From Balanoglossus misakiensis (Eukaryota; Hemichordata): a stretch of DNA of 64,000 nucleotides. A program made the position numbers and the translations under genes. Position 1 is the stretch's first letter. The number at the start of each line of letters is the position of its first letter. The notes beneath the pieces are model-generated. The model did not search any database, was not told the origin of the DNA, and saw only the letters and a program-made list of their open reading frames with translations. Below, piece by piece: positions 11,447 to 24,225 of this stretch. The stretch covers positions 4,216,001 through 4,280,000 of the forward strand of contig CM082590.2 in assembly GCA_040954595.2 (NCBI GenBank), written 5' to 3'.

Positions 11447-12008
11447 TATTTTGTTGGTTTATAGATATGTGAGGCAACATTACTTTGTATTTCACAAAGA
11501 CTCGAAACTCCGGCGTGGTAATGATCACTCATTAAAATAATGTTTTGGGTGTTCAAGATATTAACTGGAATTTATAATGTAGAATAAATTCAAGAAGGCT
11601 TGTGGCATCATTTCAAACTTCGTACAAACAAACTAATAATTGCAAATTAGCTATTTTTAGTCTTGGAATCGATACACTCAACACCGATTTCTGAATGACA
11701 CACCCTCAAAGCCAGCGATTATCGATATACACGGTCAGAAAACTCGCTATATGACGCAGCAAACAAATTTAAAAGAACCGCACAGATAACAACACCGCTT
11801 TGCATGCATGGTTACTGCTGTCCGCACCTGCCTCGCACAAATGGAATTCAACTGAAACCACTCGACGTCATTTATTGCAACCAGTGTTGGATTATGCACA
11901 AATAATAATGCCGCGTCTGTTCAGATAAACACATATGCAGTTTTGTAAATCTGACTTCCCATCAGTTATCTGGCAATGTTAAATGTCAATTCGTGTAGAA
12001 AAAAAAAC
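11447..12008. repeat. extra ~560 bp sub-repeat present only in copy 2
   Basis: This block is absent from copy 1 at about 1727. It is itself a diverged version of 3170-3620: 'ttcaagaag.c..gtggcatcatttcaaa', 'ttctgaatgacac.cc.tcaaagcc' and 'ccactcgacgtcatttattgcaacc'. It is therefore another unit fragment rather than foreign DNA. Either copy 1 deleted it or copy 2 gained it. Confidence 0.6.
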
Positions 12009-12925
12009 ATGGAGACTGAGATAAAGTTATAAACTAAAAAATTCAACATCAATCTAAAATTTGTGAGCTGGGACATGTTTAAAGAAGGGCAATTGACACG
12101 TCACCCACACCAAACGCACTGATAAGAAAGCAGTGTAAGACCCACCCACGTAGACAGTTCAGCTTAAGTTTGGATTTCTAATCCTGTACAACTTGTCGCT
12201 ACCAAGTAAATCGGATTCAACGCCCTCCTATTTGCAACCAAGATAAATGTTTTTATTAGTCAACTGCTTGCAAAACCTGCATCTGATTTCAGTTGGAGTC
12301 CTAACACGTGTAATGTAGATAACAGTTTGCTTGGCAATTGCTTGCAGTTATTATTGTCATAGAGAATGGCAATCATCAACACCTTCATCTGATTATATTT
12401 GGAGTCAGTGAGATTGCATGTGTACCAGTGTTAATTGTGTCATCTTTATTAGCACCGTTCATTCGCATTAATCCTTTTCGACTAGGATTTATTAAAACCA
12501 AAACCAGTGTCTATTAAATTTTTCAGCCAGTATTGATTTTATTGCTGTTATCAGCGCTCTCTCAGTGGTACGGAATAAAGCGGTATGGGGGATATTTGTG
12601 ACATGACAACTATAAAATGTATTCATAAATTTGAAACCACTCAACACATTTTATAGCACAGAATGTTTTAGTTGGTAGAGAAATACTCCACCATTCAAAC
12701 ACACAATCAAGCAGCATAAAGAAACACTTCTCAACCAGATCGCGATAAAGTCATGATTATCATGAGCTACAATTCATACAGCTGTTTTGCATTCAACACA
12801 TTGACGTAAACTATTCCCCACCCCCTTGTACAGTTTCTGCGTTGCCAGAGGAGACCATGTTTTATTTCTCATTTTTAGAATTAATCAATTATTCATCGGC
12901 CAATTACAGAGTTGACGAAACGGAG

Positions 12926-12996
12926 CCAATCAGAACAGACGTCTTTCCAAATGAGTTCACATATAAATTAAACCGTTACTTGTCCAATACTATTCT
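12926..12996 (+). promoter_or_regulatory. promoter-like motif cluster A2
   Basis: CCAATCAG at 12926-12933 with a TATAAATT string downstream, as in A1. Confidence 0.25.
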
Positions 12997-14311
12997 ATTT
13001 CTACTGCAGATCGCTGCCTTACGTGAATGTTGCATGATTGATTTGGGAATTTGTTCTACTCTGTTTCGAACTGTGATGACTGTGCTCGAACCCAGTACAA
13101 CGGTAAATGCTTCATGCGTGTGAGTACAGATATGTTCCACAGAAGATTACATCGAGGACACACTGCACTGTCAACAGGATCGCGTGTCTACATGGCCACG
13201 GAAAAAGTCCTCAGAATTTCGGTAGATTTTCTTTCGAATATCGTTAATGTTGTGAAGAAATTGCAACTGATAGATTATGGAACATCTATTTAACTTTTTT
13301 AAGGGGTGCACCACTTTGCAACGTAAACAAAAAGTGTCGCAATGCACTGTGCACTTGTTCTTTTAAAGCAAAAAATATAGCAAATACGTTTATCAATTGC
13401 AATCATCATTCATTGCAATAATGTTTTGATGTTCAGGATATAAACTGAGAATTTACTTTTGCCAGCCAAAATCATATTTTTATAATGTCAATTAAATTCA
13501 AGAAGACTCGTGGCATCATTTCAAACTATTAATTCCTACATACAAACTAATAATTGCTAAATTAGCTAACGTTAGTCTCAATACACTTACCGCCGAGTTC
13601 TGAATGACACGCCGTCAAAGCCACTGGACGTCGACCTGCATACACGGTCAGAATAGTCGTTGAATGACAGAGCAGACAACTTTAAAGGAACCGCATTGAT
13701 AACAGCGTCACTTTGCATGGTTTATTGCTGTTCACCACTGCCTTGCACAAATGGAATTCAACTGAAACCACTCAACACAATTTATTGCAAGCAGTGTTTA
13801 GCTTTACGCACACAAAATACCTCTGCTGTTAACTATCAGCATATATAGTTTAAGTCTAAATTTTTTCTTCTCTATAAAATGGAAGTATGAATTTCATCAG
13901 CTCTTTTGTAACACAAATTGTCCATTCTTTTGTGCGTATGTGTATTGGAATGTATTAGCGTAGCGGGGGGGGGGGGCCTCCTTAAAGATTAAATACTGTT
14001 TAATCTATTGGCTTTATGGGTATAGACTTTGTCGGAAACCACTCAACACACTTAATATGTAGCACATAATGTTTGTTTAGTCTGAAGAAAAACAGTCCAC
14101 CACAATCAAGTTTCTACAAACATTTTTCAACCAGACCGCGATAAAGTCAGGAATTATCGTGAGCTACACGTCATACAGCTGTTTGGCAAAATATTGTCGC
14201 AACCATGGCCCCTTTTCAAAGCAACGGTTTCTGAGTTGCCAAACGAGGCCGTCGCTTATTTCGCATGTGTTTAATTATTCATCGGGCAATTTAAGCGCTG
14301 GCGAAACGGAA

Positions 14312-14381
14312 CCAATCAGAACGTGCGTCTCATAAATGTATCGAAATGCAAATTTAACCGTTACTTTGCCTTTCCGATTGG
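14312..14381 (+). promoter_or_regulatory. promoter-like motif cluster B2
   Basis: CCAATCAG 14312-14319, ATGCAAAT 14346-14353 and inverted CCAAT 14377-14381, at nearly the same spacing as B1. Confidence 0.3.
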
Positions 14382-14833
14382 TATTATTTTTTTTTCTACT
14401 GAAGATCGCTGTCCCGCGTGAGTGTTTGGTGATTGATGATGATTCCCTGTTCCATTTCGGCCTTGGTGAAAATCACAGTCTAGGAGTCGTGGAGTGACCA
14501 TGTGTAAATATATGTTCATGTGTTCGCTTATTATCCGGAGACTTCAGTGGAGTCGCTAAGGCCCAGCGGTCAAAATGCGGTTTCAAATGCCATATCTCAA
14601 TCAATATATATAATTATATATACATGTATATACAATTTCTCATAAACGGTAAACGTAGTGCGCCCTCTTGGAACAAAGATGGGCTATTTTACTCATGTAA
14701 TTACATTCATGTTTATCTTGTTGTTAAACGTGTAGTTTTAAGGATTTGTCAAAGATTAGAAGTACTATTAAATTAATGATAGAGGTCGACTAGGCAAATG
14801 TGATTGTTGTCGTTGATGATATTCCGATCTGAT

Positions 14834-14867
14834 GGTTAGGCTTAGGGTTAGGGTTAGGGTTAGGGTT
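14834..14867 (+). repeat. short interstitial TTAGGG tract
   Basis: A degenerate start (GGTTAGGCTTAGGG) is followed by about four TTAGGG units. It is too short and internal to be a chromosome end. Confidence 0.9.
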
Positions 14868-15213
14868 TCAGTGGAATCGCTATAGCCCGGCTGTAAAGAG
14901 AAGACTGGGCTCGAATCAATTACAGTAGTAAATCATGACACGTTAAGTAGCTCCATGAGTATACACATGTCACTTTACGACAGTACATTACATCCGGGAC
15001 ACACTGCACTGACTACATGATCATGTGTCTGCATGGCCACGCAATTGACAATATACATACATGTAAAAATTATACCTTCAAACGTAGAACACACATGAAA
15101 CATACTTAGTGCATGTATAAAGCAAAATAAAAAAAATATATGCTTTTCCGATTAAATCGTTTTAAAAATAGAGTAGGTAGGTAGGACATTTTTTCGCCTT
15201 TTTTATTTCTCTG

Positions 15214-15232
15214 CCCCCCCCCCCCCCCCCCC
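15214..15232 (+). repeat. C19 homopolymer
   Basis: A run of 19 C. Its exact length may be unreliable in any sequencing assembly. Confidence 0.9.
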
Positions 15233-17260
15233 AGGTAGTGTAGAAGAATGACGTCATAGTTATGGAGTGATTCGCGCAAATTTCATAAATTTTGCATATT
15301 TGACATCATTATTTTTACTTCCGGATTTACGCAGCTCTATCTATAATCAACAAAATATGATGAAATAGTGTAATGATTTAATAAAGTAACCGAACAATGG
15401 AGAAATACATAAACAAAGAAATTTAAAAAATCAAATATTTAGAGAGAAATAGAACGGACAGACAGCAAAAACAGACGGTCGCCATTGTCCTCTTATACAG
15501 CGCCCCAAGTGGCTAAGGGAATTGAATGAACTTACAAGCAGGGGGTACGTGTTTTTTAATGGCACAATGCGAAAAATAGTGACGTGTGAAAAATATTTAA
15601 CTGCTATCGATGGTCAGGCACGACTGAGTAGATGTTGACAATACTGTGATCTGTGATGTCACACTGACCTTGGCTCTTACTGACCCACGTACATTTTATC
15701 AATACAAGATTTTGAAACCAATTTTACAATTTCAGGCTGTCGAGTGTTGCTAAACGCCGCCTGTTAAATTCACTACTGACCGCCGCCACAGTTCACAAGC
15801 CTTGGACGTTGTGTGCGTCTCTCGTTCGTTCATGCAGTGACACGTGTGAGGGCGAGAACATTACATTAACGCTGTAGTAATGTACAGGTGAAGAGACACT
15901 TTCACCTTTCACAGGGAAGGGAAACATATGATTAGCAATGTTAAGACATTTTTAGAAAGTGCCTTTTATATGATGTAAAAGTTTAATAATTACATATAAT
16001 GCCGCTTTTTGAATCGCTAGAAATTTGAAACACAAACACACAAGCACTGGTTAAGTCATAATTGCTCGGAAAATTGAAGTTCTAAAATTTGAAAGGAGAC
16101 AATGATTGAATTGATATTTACCGGTAAAAGTCACAGCGCAGCCAGCGACTGGAGTGGAATGATTTTACTTGCTCAGTATTAAAGAAAACTTGTTCGCTGC
16201 CTTATGGGGGCGCTGCACTACACAAAGGTTTGTTGTTTACTCCAAGCTCCGGAAAATCAGCCAAATAAAAAGTTATCGGCATCCAAACTAGATCTGTTCA
16301 TACCTTGTGAGAGAGTGGGTCGATTACCACATCAGAGAAAACATAACGATAGAGTCTGAAACGGCTGCACAACTTAAGTACATTATGACGAACAATTATT
16401 CTCCGCACATACGTCATCGATAGTGTTAATTAACACCTGTGGAAAAGGCAGTTGGTGTTATCCTTCTAATGGCTTCTGTTGCACTTCATCAATCATTCTG
16501 GAGAGTACAACAGAGGATAATAAAATATTGGGATCACCACTCTTGTTTTTAAAATACAAGGCCGGGAATATAGTCTATAATTGGAGGAAACTACCAAGCT
16601 AGCATTTGTTCGCCAATGGTTTGTCGATTGGCAAAACATTATTGAATTGTATCTCAAAGTATATTGCTGTAACCATACGCTTTTATTTGACCACTGAATA
16701 TAATAATTGTATTTGACTGAGCTACAATTTCATGAAAATGACAATAGTAACATCAATTGTTCTAGCAAAGCTCAATGAAAACTTTCGGGAAGAAAAAAAA
16801 TGTGCACACATGTGCGCAGTTTACAGGTTTACATTGTGCGCGTACACACACACTGTACTCATTTGAGAAACTCATACAATTGTAACAAACATCTAGTGAT
16901 TTATCATTAAATGTACATTTTGGTGACACAAGTTGTTTCTCGTCATCTCTATGTCAGTTGAAGGATCAGTCTGGTGTCCTATACATATCAGCATTGGTGT
17001 AGCCACCCATCGCATTGGGGAACAAGTTATCGGCACATAACCATCTAAGACTTCATATTGGGTCTGTCAAAAGCATCTTTGAAGTGGAAATACTACGAAC
17101 TGTGTCACAATATGCAGTTTCTTGGCATGTTCATAGGAGTATCTCAAGACGTATATAAAATATTAGTAGGATGAGAGAGATAACACCAGTTAAAATAAAT
17201 AATATAGTGATCAGTTCAACTGCTAACTAGTTGGGCTGTTAACCAAAAACGAGCACTTTC

Positions 17261-17515
17261 AATTTGGATGCAACATGACAGCGCCCACTAGTGGCCAGAA
17301 ACACACATTCTTACTTTTAAATCGTGCATTTTGGGTTAAAAATATGAAACTTGGTACAGTTATGCATTGACCCATGACGGACATTTTCCAATATTGATCC
17401 AACATGACAGTGCCCTCTAGTGACCAGAAACATACAATAATTCTTTAAAATCGTGCACTTTGGGTTAAAAGCATGAAACTTTGTACAGTTATGCATTGAA
17501 CCATGTCATTTCAAA
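17261..17515 (+). repeat. two-copy tandem duplication, period 129 bp
   Basis: CAACATGACAG(C/T)GCCC starts at 17271 and again at 17400. Both copies continue through AATCGTGCA(T/C)TTTGGGTTAA and ACAGTTATGCATTGA. Confidence 0.8.
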
Positions 17516-18589
17516 TGCGACTATACTATAAAGTGTACAAAATGCATGTATTTACGTCTGATCACATGTAGCAAGCGAAATGTTTATTTTGTTTAAACAG
17601 TAACGGCAAGCTTCTGAGAAGGATTCATTAGATTTTTTCAAATTACAAATTACATTCACAATCTATAGGTCTATAGGTTTGGTAACTGTGTTTCGGACAG
17701 TAGACATATGACTCGTTTCCAGATTTGGGAAATTATAATGTATGAAATTGAACATTTGTATGTTATTTAATTTCGCCGATTTATTATCACTGACCTCTTC
17801 AAATAGATATTTTTTTATTTTCTTGAGAAGGGACGTACATTTTTATAGGAGATTCTGACAAGGCATTGAGTGTATTGTTTTGGGTTTTGTCCATGTAGTC
17901 ACCTTTTGCGAGTACATGGATCTTTAAATCTTTTGCGATTGCCACCCTGTTGTGGTTGTTTTAGCATGACATAATAAAGAAAAAAATCGTGTCAAGGACA
18001 CAGTGGTCAAATTTAGTGATTACACAAGAAAAAAGTCTACGCCGGAACTTAAACGAAATATTTCCCTCTGTCCAAGCATTCCAAATCATTTTTTACAGTT
18101 TATCACACAGTTGTGTGTAACTCAGCTTACTGTGATCCAGGAATTTCAAAAGTTTTAACGCTGGTTCAGTAAGAATCGCTTGCAAATATTTGCATCTATC
18201 CACCTTTTCAGGTTATGCAACTCACAAAAATATGTCGAAATCACCATACCAAAAATTGGATATGCTTTTGTAGGCAGAAAAACCGGTAAATTGTGCTAAA
18301 GTTCCATGTTTGACCATATGATACCTCCTACAACTTTGTTCACATTTGCAACTTTACAGAGACCTTTGCCATACATGGTGTAAAGGCAAATTCATTACTT
18401 AAATAGGTATGTAAAACATTTGAAAATGTGTTGGCATATACTTCAGGTGCTGCATCTACTATGCAAATCAGACCACATTCAAATAACATACTAGAGGTAA
18501 AGTATAGGGGAAAGGTAGCTCTACAAAGACCATCTGAACAAATGTAGAGGAACGTAATTAATTTTCTACCCTCACTTCATACATTACAC
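17516..18589. other. unassigned AT-rich DNA
   Basis: No repeat or coding signal recognised. Confidence 0.55.
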
Positions 18590-18800
18590 AAACACAAGGG
18601 TCTCAGTTGTGTACATGTGGCCATAGTAACCTCAAATATCGCCTTGGCAATTGCCGGTCCCATGTGTACATTTTTCTACCCTCTACAGCAGTAGCTTTCA
18701 TTACATAACCACGGGGATCACAGTTGTGTACAAGTGGTTATAGTACCCTCTAATATCGCCGTGGCAAGTGACAGTTACATCTGTACATTTTTCAGAGACT
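18590..18800 (+). repeat. two-copy tandem duplication, period about 117 bp
   Basis: CAGTTGTGTACA occurs at 18604 and 18721. The copies share a block ending in AATATCGCC.TGGCAA, then TGTACATTTTTC. Confidence 0.75.
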
Positions 18801-18960
18801 TTCATCAGACAGACAGAATCATGAAGCCGACACTCTCAATCACACAAACTGATGCAACAGACAATCGCACCACTCCAAAAGTTATGCAAAGACAGTCAGA
18901 TAATCATTGTTTCATTATATTAATTGCAAATGGAAGAAAAAAATGTAGTGTAAAATGTAA

Positions 18961-19155
18961 AGTGTGGCCAACCTAAAAGAGACGTACAACAAATTTCTTG
19001 AAGAATCTGTTCTCCACACTCTAACAGGATATATTAAGAAATCTGTAGCAGTTAAATTCACTCAAGATGTTTTGGGCTCTGGAGACTCTCGATACAAGAG
19101 ATCTTCTCTTATCCTAGCTCATTGGTGTACACTTGTAGGGAGAGTTGTATTGCGG
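18961..19155 (+). CDS. possible coding exon, unidentified
   Basis: One frame is open from a stop at 18958-18960 to a TAA that overlaps a strong donor-like string, CG|GTAAGC, at about 19153. The codon content looks more gene-like than the surrounding sequence: mixed third positions and no homopolymer bias. The predicted peptide (about 64 residues, containing VLHTLTGYIKKSVAV and LILAHWCTLVGRVVL) is moderately hydrophobic near its end. I recognise no domain. No convincing polypyrimidine-AG acceptor precedes it and no partner exon was found, so this is a weak candidate. Confidence 0.2.
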
Positions 19156-21506
19156 TAAGCAATATGCGATGATGTGTGTGCAACTCTTCAGCCAGTGTTT
19201 TTGCTAAAAGTTGAAGAACATTAGTACTAGTATTGAGAACCCCAGTAACATTGCAATCATCCCAAAAGAGGCCTGCTTTGATATAAACGGGGAACCCCAG
19301 CAAAATTTGGGGAACTCTGTAAGATTTTACCTGCAGTATTTTTGCTTTTTATTTCAACTACAATTTCTAGGGTGAATCCCTGAACCTTGATAGAGTACTA
19401 AGTTGTAATCGTGTGAATTATTTTTGTTGAAATTTGTAATCAGGTCTGGACTAGAATTAATTTGTCAACAATAACAATGATTACTGCACATGTACGAGAT
19501 GTTTTGGCAGGCAAAATACTGAACACTTCTGTATGATAATGGCATTAATATGAGAAGCTATGGTAGATATACACAACAGAAATATTGAAATAAATAGCCA
19601 AAAATTACAACTAATGTTCCTTTAAGTTCTGCCCTCTGAACAAAAACTTTCCAGTTGTGATGACAGGACAATTACAAAGTCACTGTCACGGTTAATTTGT
19701 TCATGTCTTTAAAGGCCAGGGATTTGATCCCTGGAATCAAGTTTGTTCAAGACTAAAAAAAAAGATTATCGCGGTGTCATTTTCTTTTGTTCTCCATTAA
19801 AATTTTCAATCAGGTGGGTAAATTTCTCGGCGTGAAACATATTCTGTAGGTATATTGTACCTTTGAGTGAAAACTGTTCAAAACCAACCAATGTTCTACA
19901 ACAGGGCTTAAAAGTGACATTAACTACACTTTTGGCGATGTTTTTAGTATTTTGGGGCTTGTGTATCAATTACCGGTATCCAATTCTATTCTATTCCCAA
20001 CATTAAGATGAAATGCCAAGTATTCTGCTTGTCAATATGTGAAATGACCATTTTTGTTGTTGACAAACGAATTCTATTCCGGTCTTAGATACATATTTCA
20101 ACAATAACTATGCTTATTATACTAGGTGATGTTGACAAACTAATTCTTTGTATTGATGGATTCCAACCAGAAAACTGTTTTGCTGTACAGAACAAAAATA
20201 CTGAAAAAGAGACCAAAAGGTATAGGTAATGAAGTTTTAAAGCTCTGTAATCTGTAACTTTTGATTATTGATGATACACACAGTGTGTACCTGTAGCTTA
20301 TCAACACAACCTGGTTACCTGATTAAAATCAACATTGTAATTGTTGAAAATCATGTTCAAGTCCATACTAGAATTAATGTGTTAACAGTGACAATGGTCA
20401 TTTACAAGCTGTGCTGACAATGAGCATACTTTTCGCATGGTTTGGCAGGATTCAGTTAATCAACAAGTTTATATGGAACTACAAAACTAGAGACAATAGT
20501 CATAAGTTACAGTTTGAGTCCCTTTAACTGCTACCAGAAAGGAGAGAAAATGTAAAATAATACTCTTACTGGCTTGTTTTACAGAGAACCCTGTAGTATA
20601 TAAATAAATTCAATTATACAGCTTTGATAGAAATAACAAAAAATAGTCTTATTAGTTCAGTTGGAAAACTTCAAAAAAAAATTACAGATATCCAAGAAAA
20701 TGCTAAAATGCTTTTACAATAATTGCATCATTTGACCATTGACAAACAAAAAATCTTGTCAAAGAGTTGTATGGACCTAAGATTGAGGCAAACAGTGACC
20801 TAATTTCCCTTGATCCCTTTACATCCTGAGGACTCGTCTTTCAATTACTTGATCATAATTTTAACAGGAAACTTGATATCACAAATCGTAACAAGTATGA
20901 AGCACTTATGGCTGCCTAAGTCAGATCAAGTTGTAAGTTTTAATGACTTGCCCAGGCACCGGTTATTTTAATTACCCAAATATTAATTACTTGTCACCCA
21001 ATACTGGTGCAATCTTATTTACTCTATCAAACTACCCTATGGGAAATTCATGACAGATTGCAACAAATCCCAACTTGGTAGTTAAGTGTGCCAAACCAAT
21101 GGTTGCTTCCTGTGTATTACAACTTGTAGAAAGAGGATTTTAAATTAAGTTGTGATGGAAAACAGCAACATTCCATCCATGTCTGGAAATCTGTTGAATC
21201 TGGACATTGTGTGCTCTTCATCAGCTGAATAGTGGTATGTCATTGAGAATATTAAATCAAATAGTATGTAGTTTTATTCTTTACTTTGCAAATTTTATAA
21301 CTATTCCAAATCTTGTTCATAAGTTTGCTTATACAGATCAGTTTTTGATAGGGTGAGTAAAAAGTAAATGTGTCACAGAAGTAGGTGGGATGGATGGTTT
21401 TAAAAGTGATTTTGCTGCTCTTGACAATCTTTGAGTGGCAAACCATTTTTCGTACAAATATGGGTTATGTCCTAAATATACACACCCTCATATCAGTTGC
21501 ACACAA
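19156..21506. other. unassigned AT-rich DNA
   Basis: It has intron-like composition. A few phrases recur, such as 'agtccagactagaattaat.tgt.aacaataacaatg' near 19440 and 20360, suggesting old duplications, but no definable element emerges. Confidence 0.5.
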
Positions 21507-22340
21507 TGACAAACTAATATTCACATAGTTTATGCTCCATCTACCCCATTTTTTTCAAAGATGGTTTTCAGATTACTACATGTAATTAAAGCTTTCAACA
21601 TTTCAGCTGCATTTTTCAAGATTATTTTCACATTCTTTTACTATTGTAACCAATGTAAATAGGAGCAATGCTTAAAGGCACAGTTGCTGTAACTCTTGAT
21701 GTTTATTTCAATATTTTTGTTCTGTTCAAACACTGCTATTTCTAGTTCTACTCACTAAAATATGCTTAAGTGCCCAGTATTGAGCTTCCCAACAAAGTAT
21801 ATATGCTTGTAAAGTACCATGTTATTGATGACATTTTACTTTTAGTCCGCACTTAAAGTCAGTTGTCAACAATAACATTGCTGATTATTGTATATTAATT
21901 GTGGGGACAAGCTGAATACTTGCATTATCAACATGATGTAGGAGGTAGAACAAGACACTGTACGTGACACACAGCACAAAAATAGTTAAACAATTATCAA
22001 AAGTAATGTGCCGTTAAAGTACGAGATCAACATTGAATAGTTACTGGATATACCATTTGAAAATCATACAATCCATTTGTCTGACTTTAATGCTTAGTGC
22101 GGGGATGACACTTGTGAAATCAGAAACACCTTTGTTTGGCTATTTAACCGCTTCTTTTAGAAGCAAGGATGTGGTAAAAATGGTCTTATGCACTGAATTC
22201 TTTGCTACGCGAATCAGTGCGCCAGATACTGATACCGAATTTGAATTGCAGCCACATTTCTTTTCTCCAACATTGTATACTCACCAATATGGAGCATTGT
22301 TATGTGTCTTTTTATTCACATTATTGATGGTGTGAAGAAA
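21507..22340 (+). repeat. ~835 bp direct repeat, copy a
   Basis: It starts at ATGACAAACTAATATTC and matches 23389-24225 nearly throughout. It contains a 100-codon frame (22033-22335) whose middle section, around FRSKDVVKMVLCTEFFATRI, is identical in copy b, while both ends differ. Copy a has ~28 bp (about 21889-21916) that copy b lacks. No family is recognised for the frame. Confidence 0.85.
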
Positions 22341-23388
22341 AAAATCATGCGTTATAGCTCATGAAAATCATCCAAAAATGACAATTTTTCCACATTACGA
22401 AAGTTTAAAATTTCTTCATTTTTTGAAAAAAATCATGGGTTATAGGTCACGAAAATCACCGAAAAATGACACTTTTTCGAGTTTGCGAAAGTTCAAAATT
22501 TCGTCAAGGGTTATAGGTCACGAAAATCACCGAAAAATGACACTTTTTCGACTTTGCGAAAGTTCAAAATTTCTTCATTTTTTGAAGAAAAATCATGAGT
22601 TATAGCTCATGAAAATCGTCCAAAAATGACAATTTTTCGACTTTACGAAAGTTCAAAATTTCTTCATTTTTTGAAGAAAATCATGGGTTATAGCTCTTGA
22701 AAATCATCCAAAAATAACAATTTTTCGACTTTGCGAAAGTTCAAAATTTCTTCGTTTTCTTGCAAAAAATCATGGAAACCATCAAAAAATTACAATTTTT
22801 CGACTTTGCGAATATTCAAAATTTCTTCGCTTTTTTGAAAAAAATCATGGGTTATAGCTCATGAAAACCATCAAAAAATTACAATTTTTCGACTTTACGA
22901 ATATTCAAAATTTCTTCGCTTTTTTGAAAAAAATCATGGGTTATAGCTCATGAAAATCATCCAAAAATTACAATTTTTCCACATTGCGAAAGTTCAAAAT
23001 TTTTGAAGAAAAAAATCATGCGTTATAGCTCATGAAAATCATCCAAAAATGAAAATTTTTCGGCTTTACGAAATTCGAAATTTCTTCATTTTTTTTAAGA
23101 AAATCAAAGATTACAGCTCATGAAAATCGTCCAAAAATGACAATTTTACGACTTTACGAAAGTTCATAATTTCTATATTTTTTGTAAAAAAATCATGGGT
23201 CATGAAAATCACCCAAATCTTTCGACTTTGAAAAAGTCCAAAATTGATTCATTTCTTGAAAAAAATCATGGGTTATTTAGCTCATGAAAACCATCCTAAA
23301 ATAACAAATTTTCGACTTTGCAAAGTTCAAAATTTCTTCATTTTTTGAAGAAAATCATGGATTACAGCTTATGAAAATCGTCCAAAAA
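22341..23388 (+). repeat. ~86 bp satellite, about 13 units
   Basis: The core GGGTTATAGCTCATGAAAAT recurs at intervals of 72-89 bp (22347, 22434, 22506, 22594, 22682, 22769, 22848, 22935, 23018, 23104, 23193, 23267, 23356). Each is followed by a 'ccaaaaatgacaatttttcgac' block and a 'gcgaaagttcaaaatttcttc' block. The last unit runs directly into direct repeat b. Confidence 0.9.
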
Positions 23389-24225
23389 TGACAAACTAAT
23401 ATTCACATAGTTTATGCTCCATCTACCCCATGTTTTCAAAGATGGTTTTCAGATTACTACATGTAATTAAAGCTTTCAACATTTCAGCTGCATTTTTCAA
23501 GATTATTTTCACATTCTTTTACTATTGTTACCAATGTAAATAGGAGCAATGCTTAAAGGCACAGTTGCTGTAACTCTTGATGTTTATTTCAATATTTTTG
23601 TTCTGTTCAAACACTGCTATTTCTAGTTCTACTCACTAAAATATGCTTAAGTGCCCAGTATTGAGCTTCCCAACAAAGTATATATGCTTGTAAAGTGCCA
23701 TGTTATTAACGACATTTTACTTTTAGTCCGCACTTAAAGTCAGTTGTCAACAATAACATTGACAAGCTGAATACTTGCATTATCAACATGATGTAGGAGG
23801 TAGAACAAGACACTGTAGGTGACACACAGCACAAAAATAGTTAAACAATTATCAAAAGTAATGTGCCGTTAAAAGTATGAGATCAACATTGAATAGTTAC
23901 TGGATATGCCATTTGAAAATCATACAATCCATTTGTCTGACTTTAATGATTGGTGCGGGGATGACACTTGTGAAATCAGAAACACCTTTGTTTGGCTATT
24001 TAACCGCTTCTTTTAGAAGCAAGGATGTGGTAAAAATGGTCTTATGCACTGAATTCTTTGCTACGCGAATCAGTGCGCCAGATACTGATACCGAATTTGA
24101 ATTGCAGACTCATTACTTTTCTCGAACATTGTATACTCACCAATATGGAGCATTGTTATTGTGCTTTTTATTTACAGTACACTGTACAAATCAAGTTACA
24201 AGTACAATATTGATGATGTGAAGAT
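23389..24225 (+). repeat. ~835 bp direct repeat, copy b
   Basis: This is the partner of 21507-22340. The frame at 23877-24221 has 114 codons because the start is extended and the 3' end diverges. With copy a, it brackets the 86 bp satellite in the same orientation. Confidence 0.85.

Larger units (their letters stand above)
10987..14563. repeat. ragged segmental duplication, copy 2
   Basis: It mirrors 1248-4246 with the same order of sub-blocks. The overlapping frames at 12842-13123 and 13051-13293 correspond to 2590-2871 and 2799-3050. They are near-identical only because the duplication is recent; I see no sign of coding selection. Confidence 0.75.
14564..17260. other. unassigned AT-rich DNA
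   Basis: No gene recognised. Apart from the telomere-like and C tracts listed separately, it holds (TA)-rich stretches near 14605-14630 and CpG-containing sequence at 15750-15900 that includes an E-box-like CACGTG (about 15841). No long open frame is present. Confidence 0.6.

Noticed and set aside
14834-14867. A chromosome end
   Set aside because: Only a few units, with ordinary sequence on both sides.
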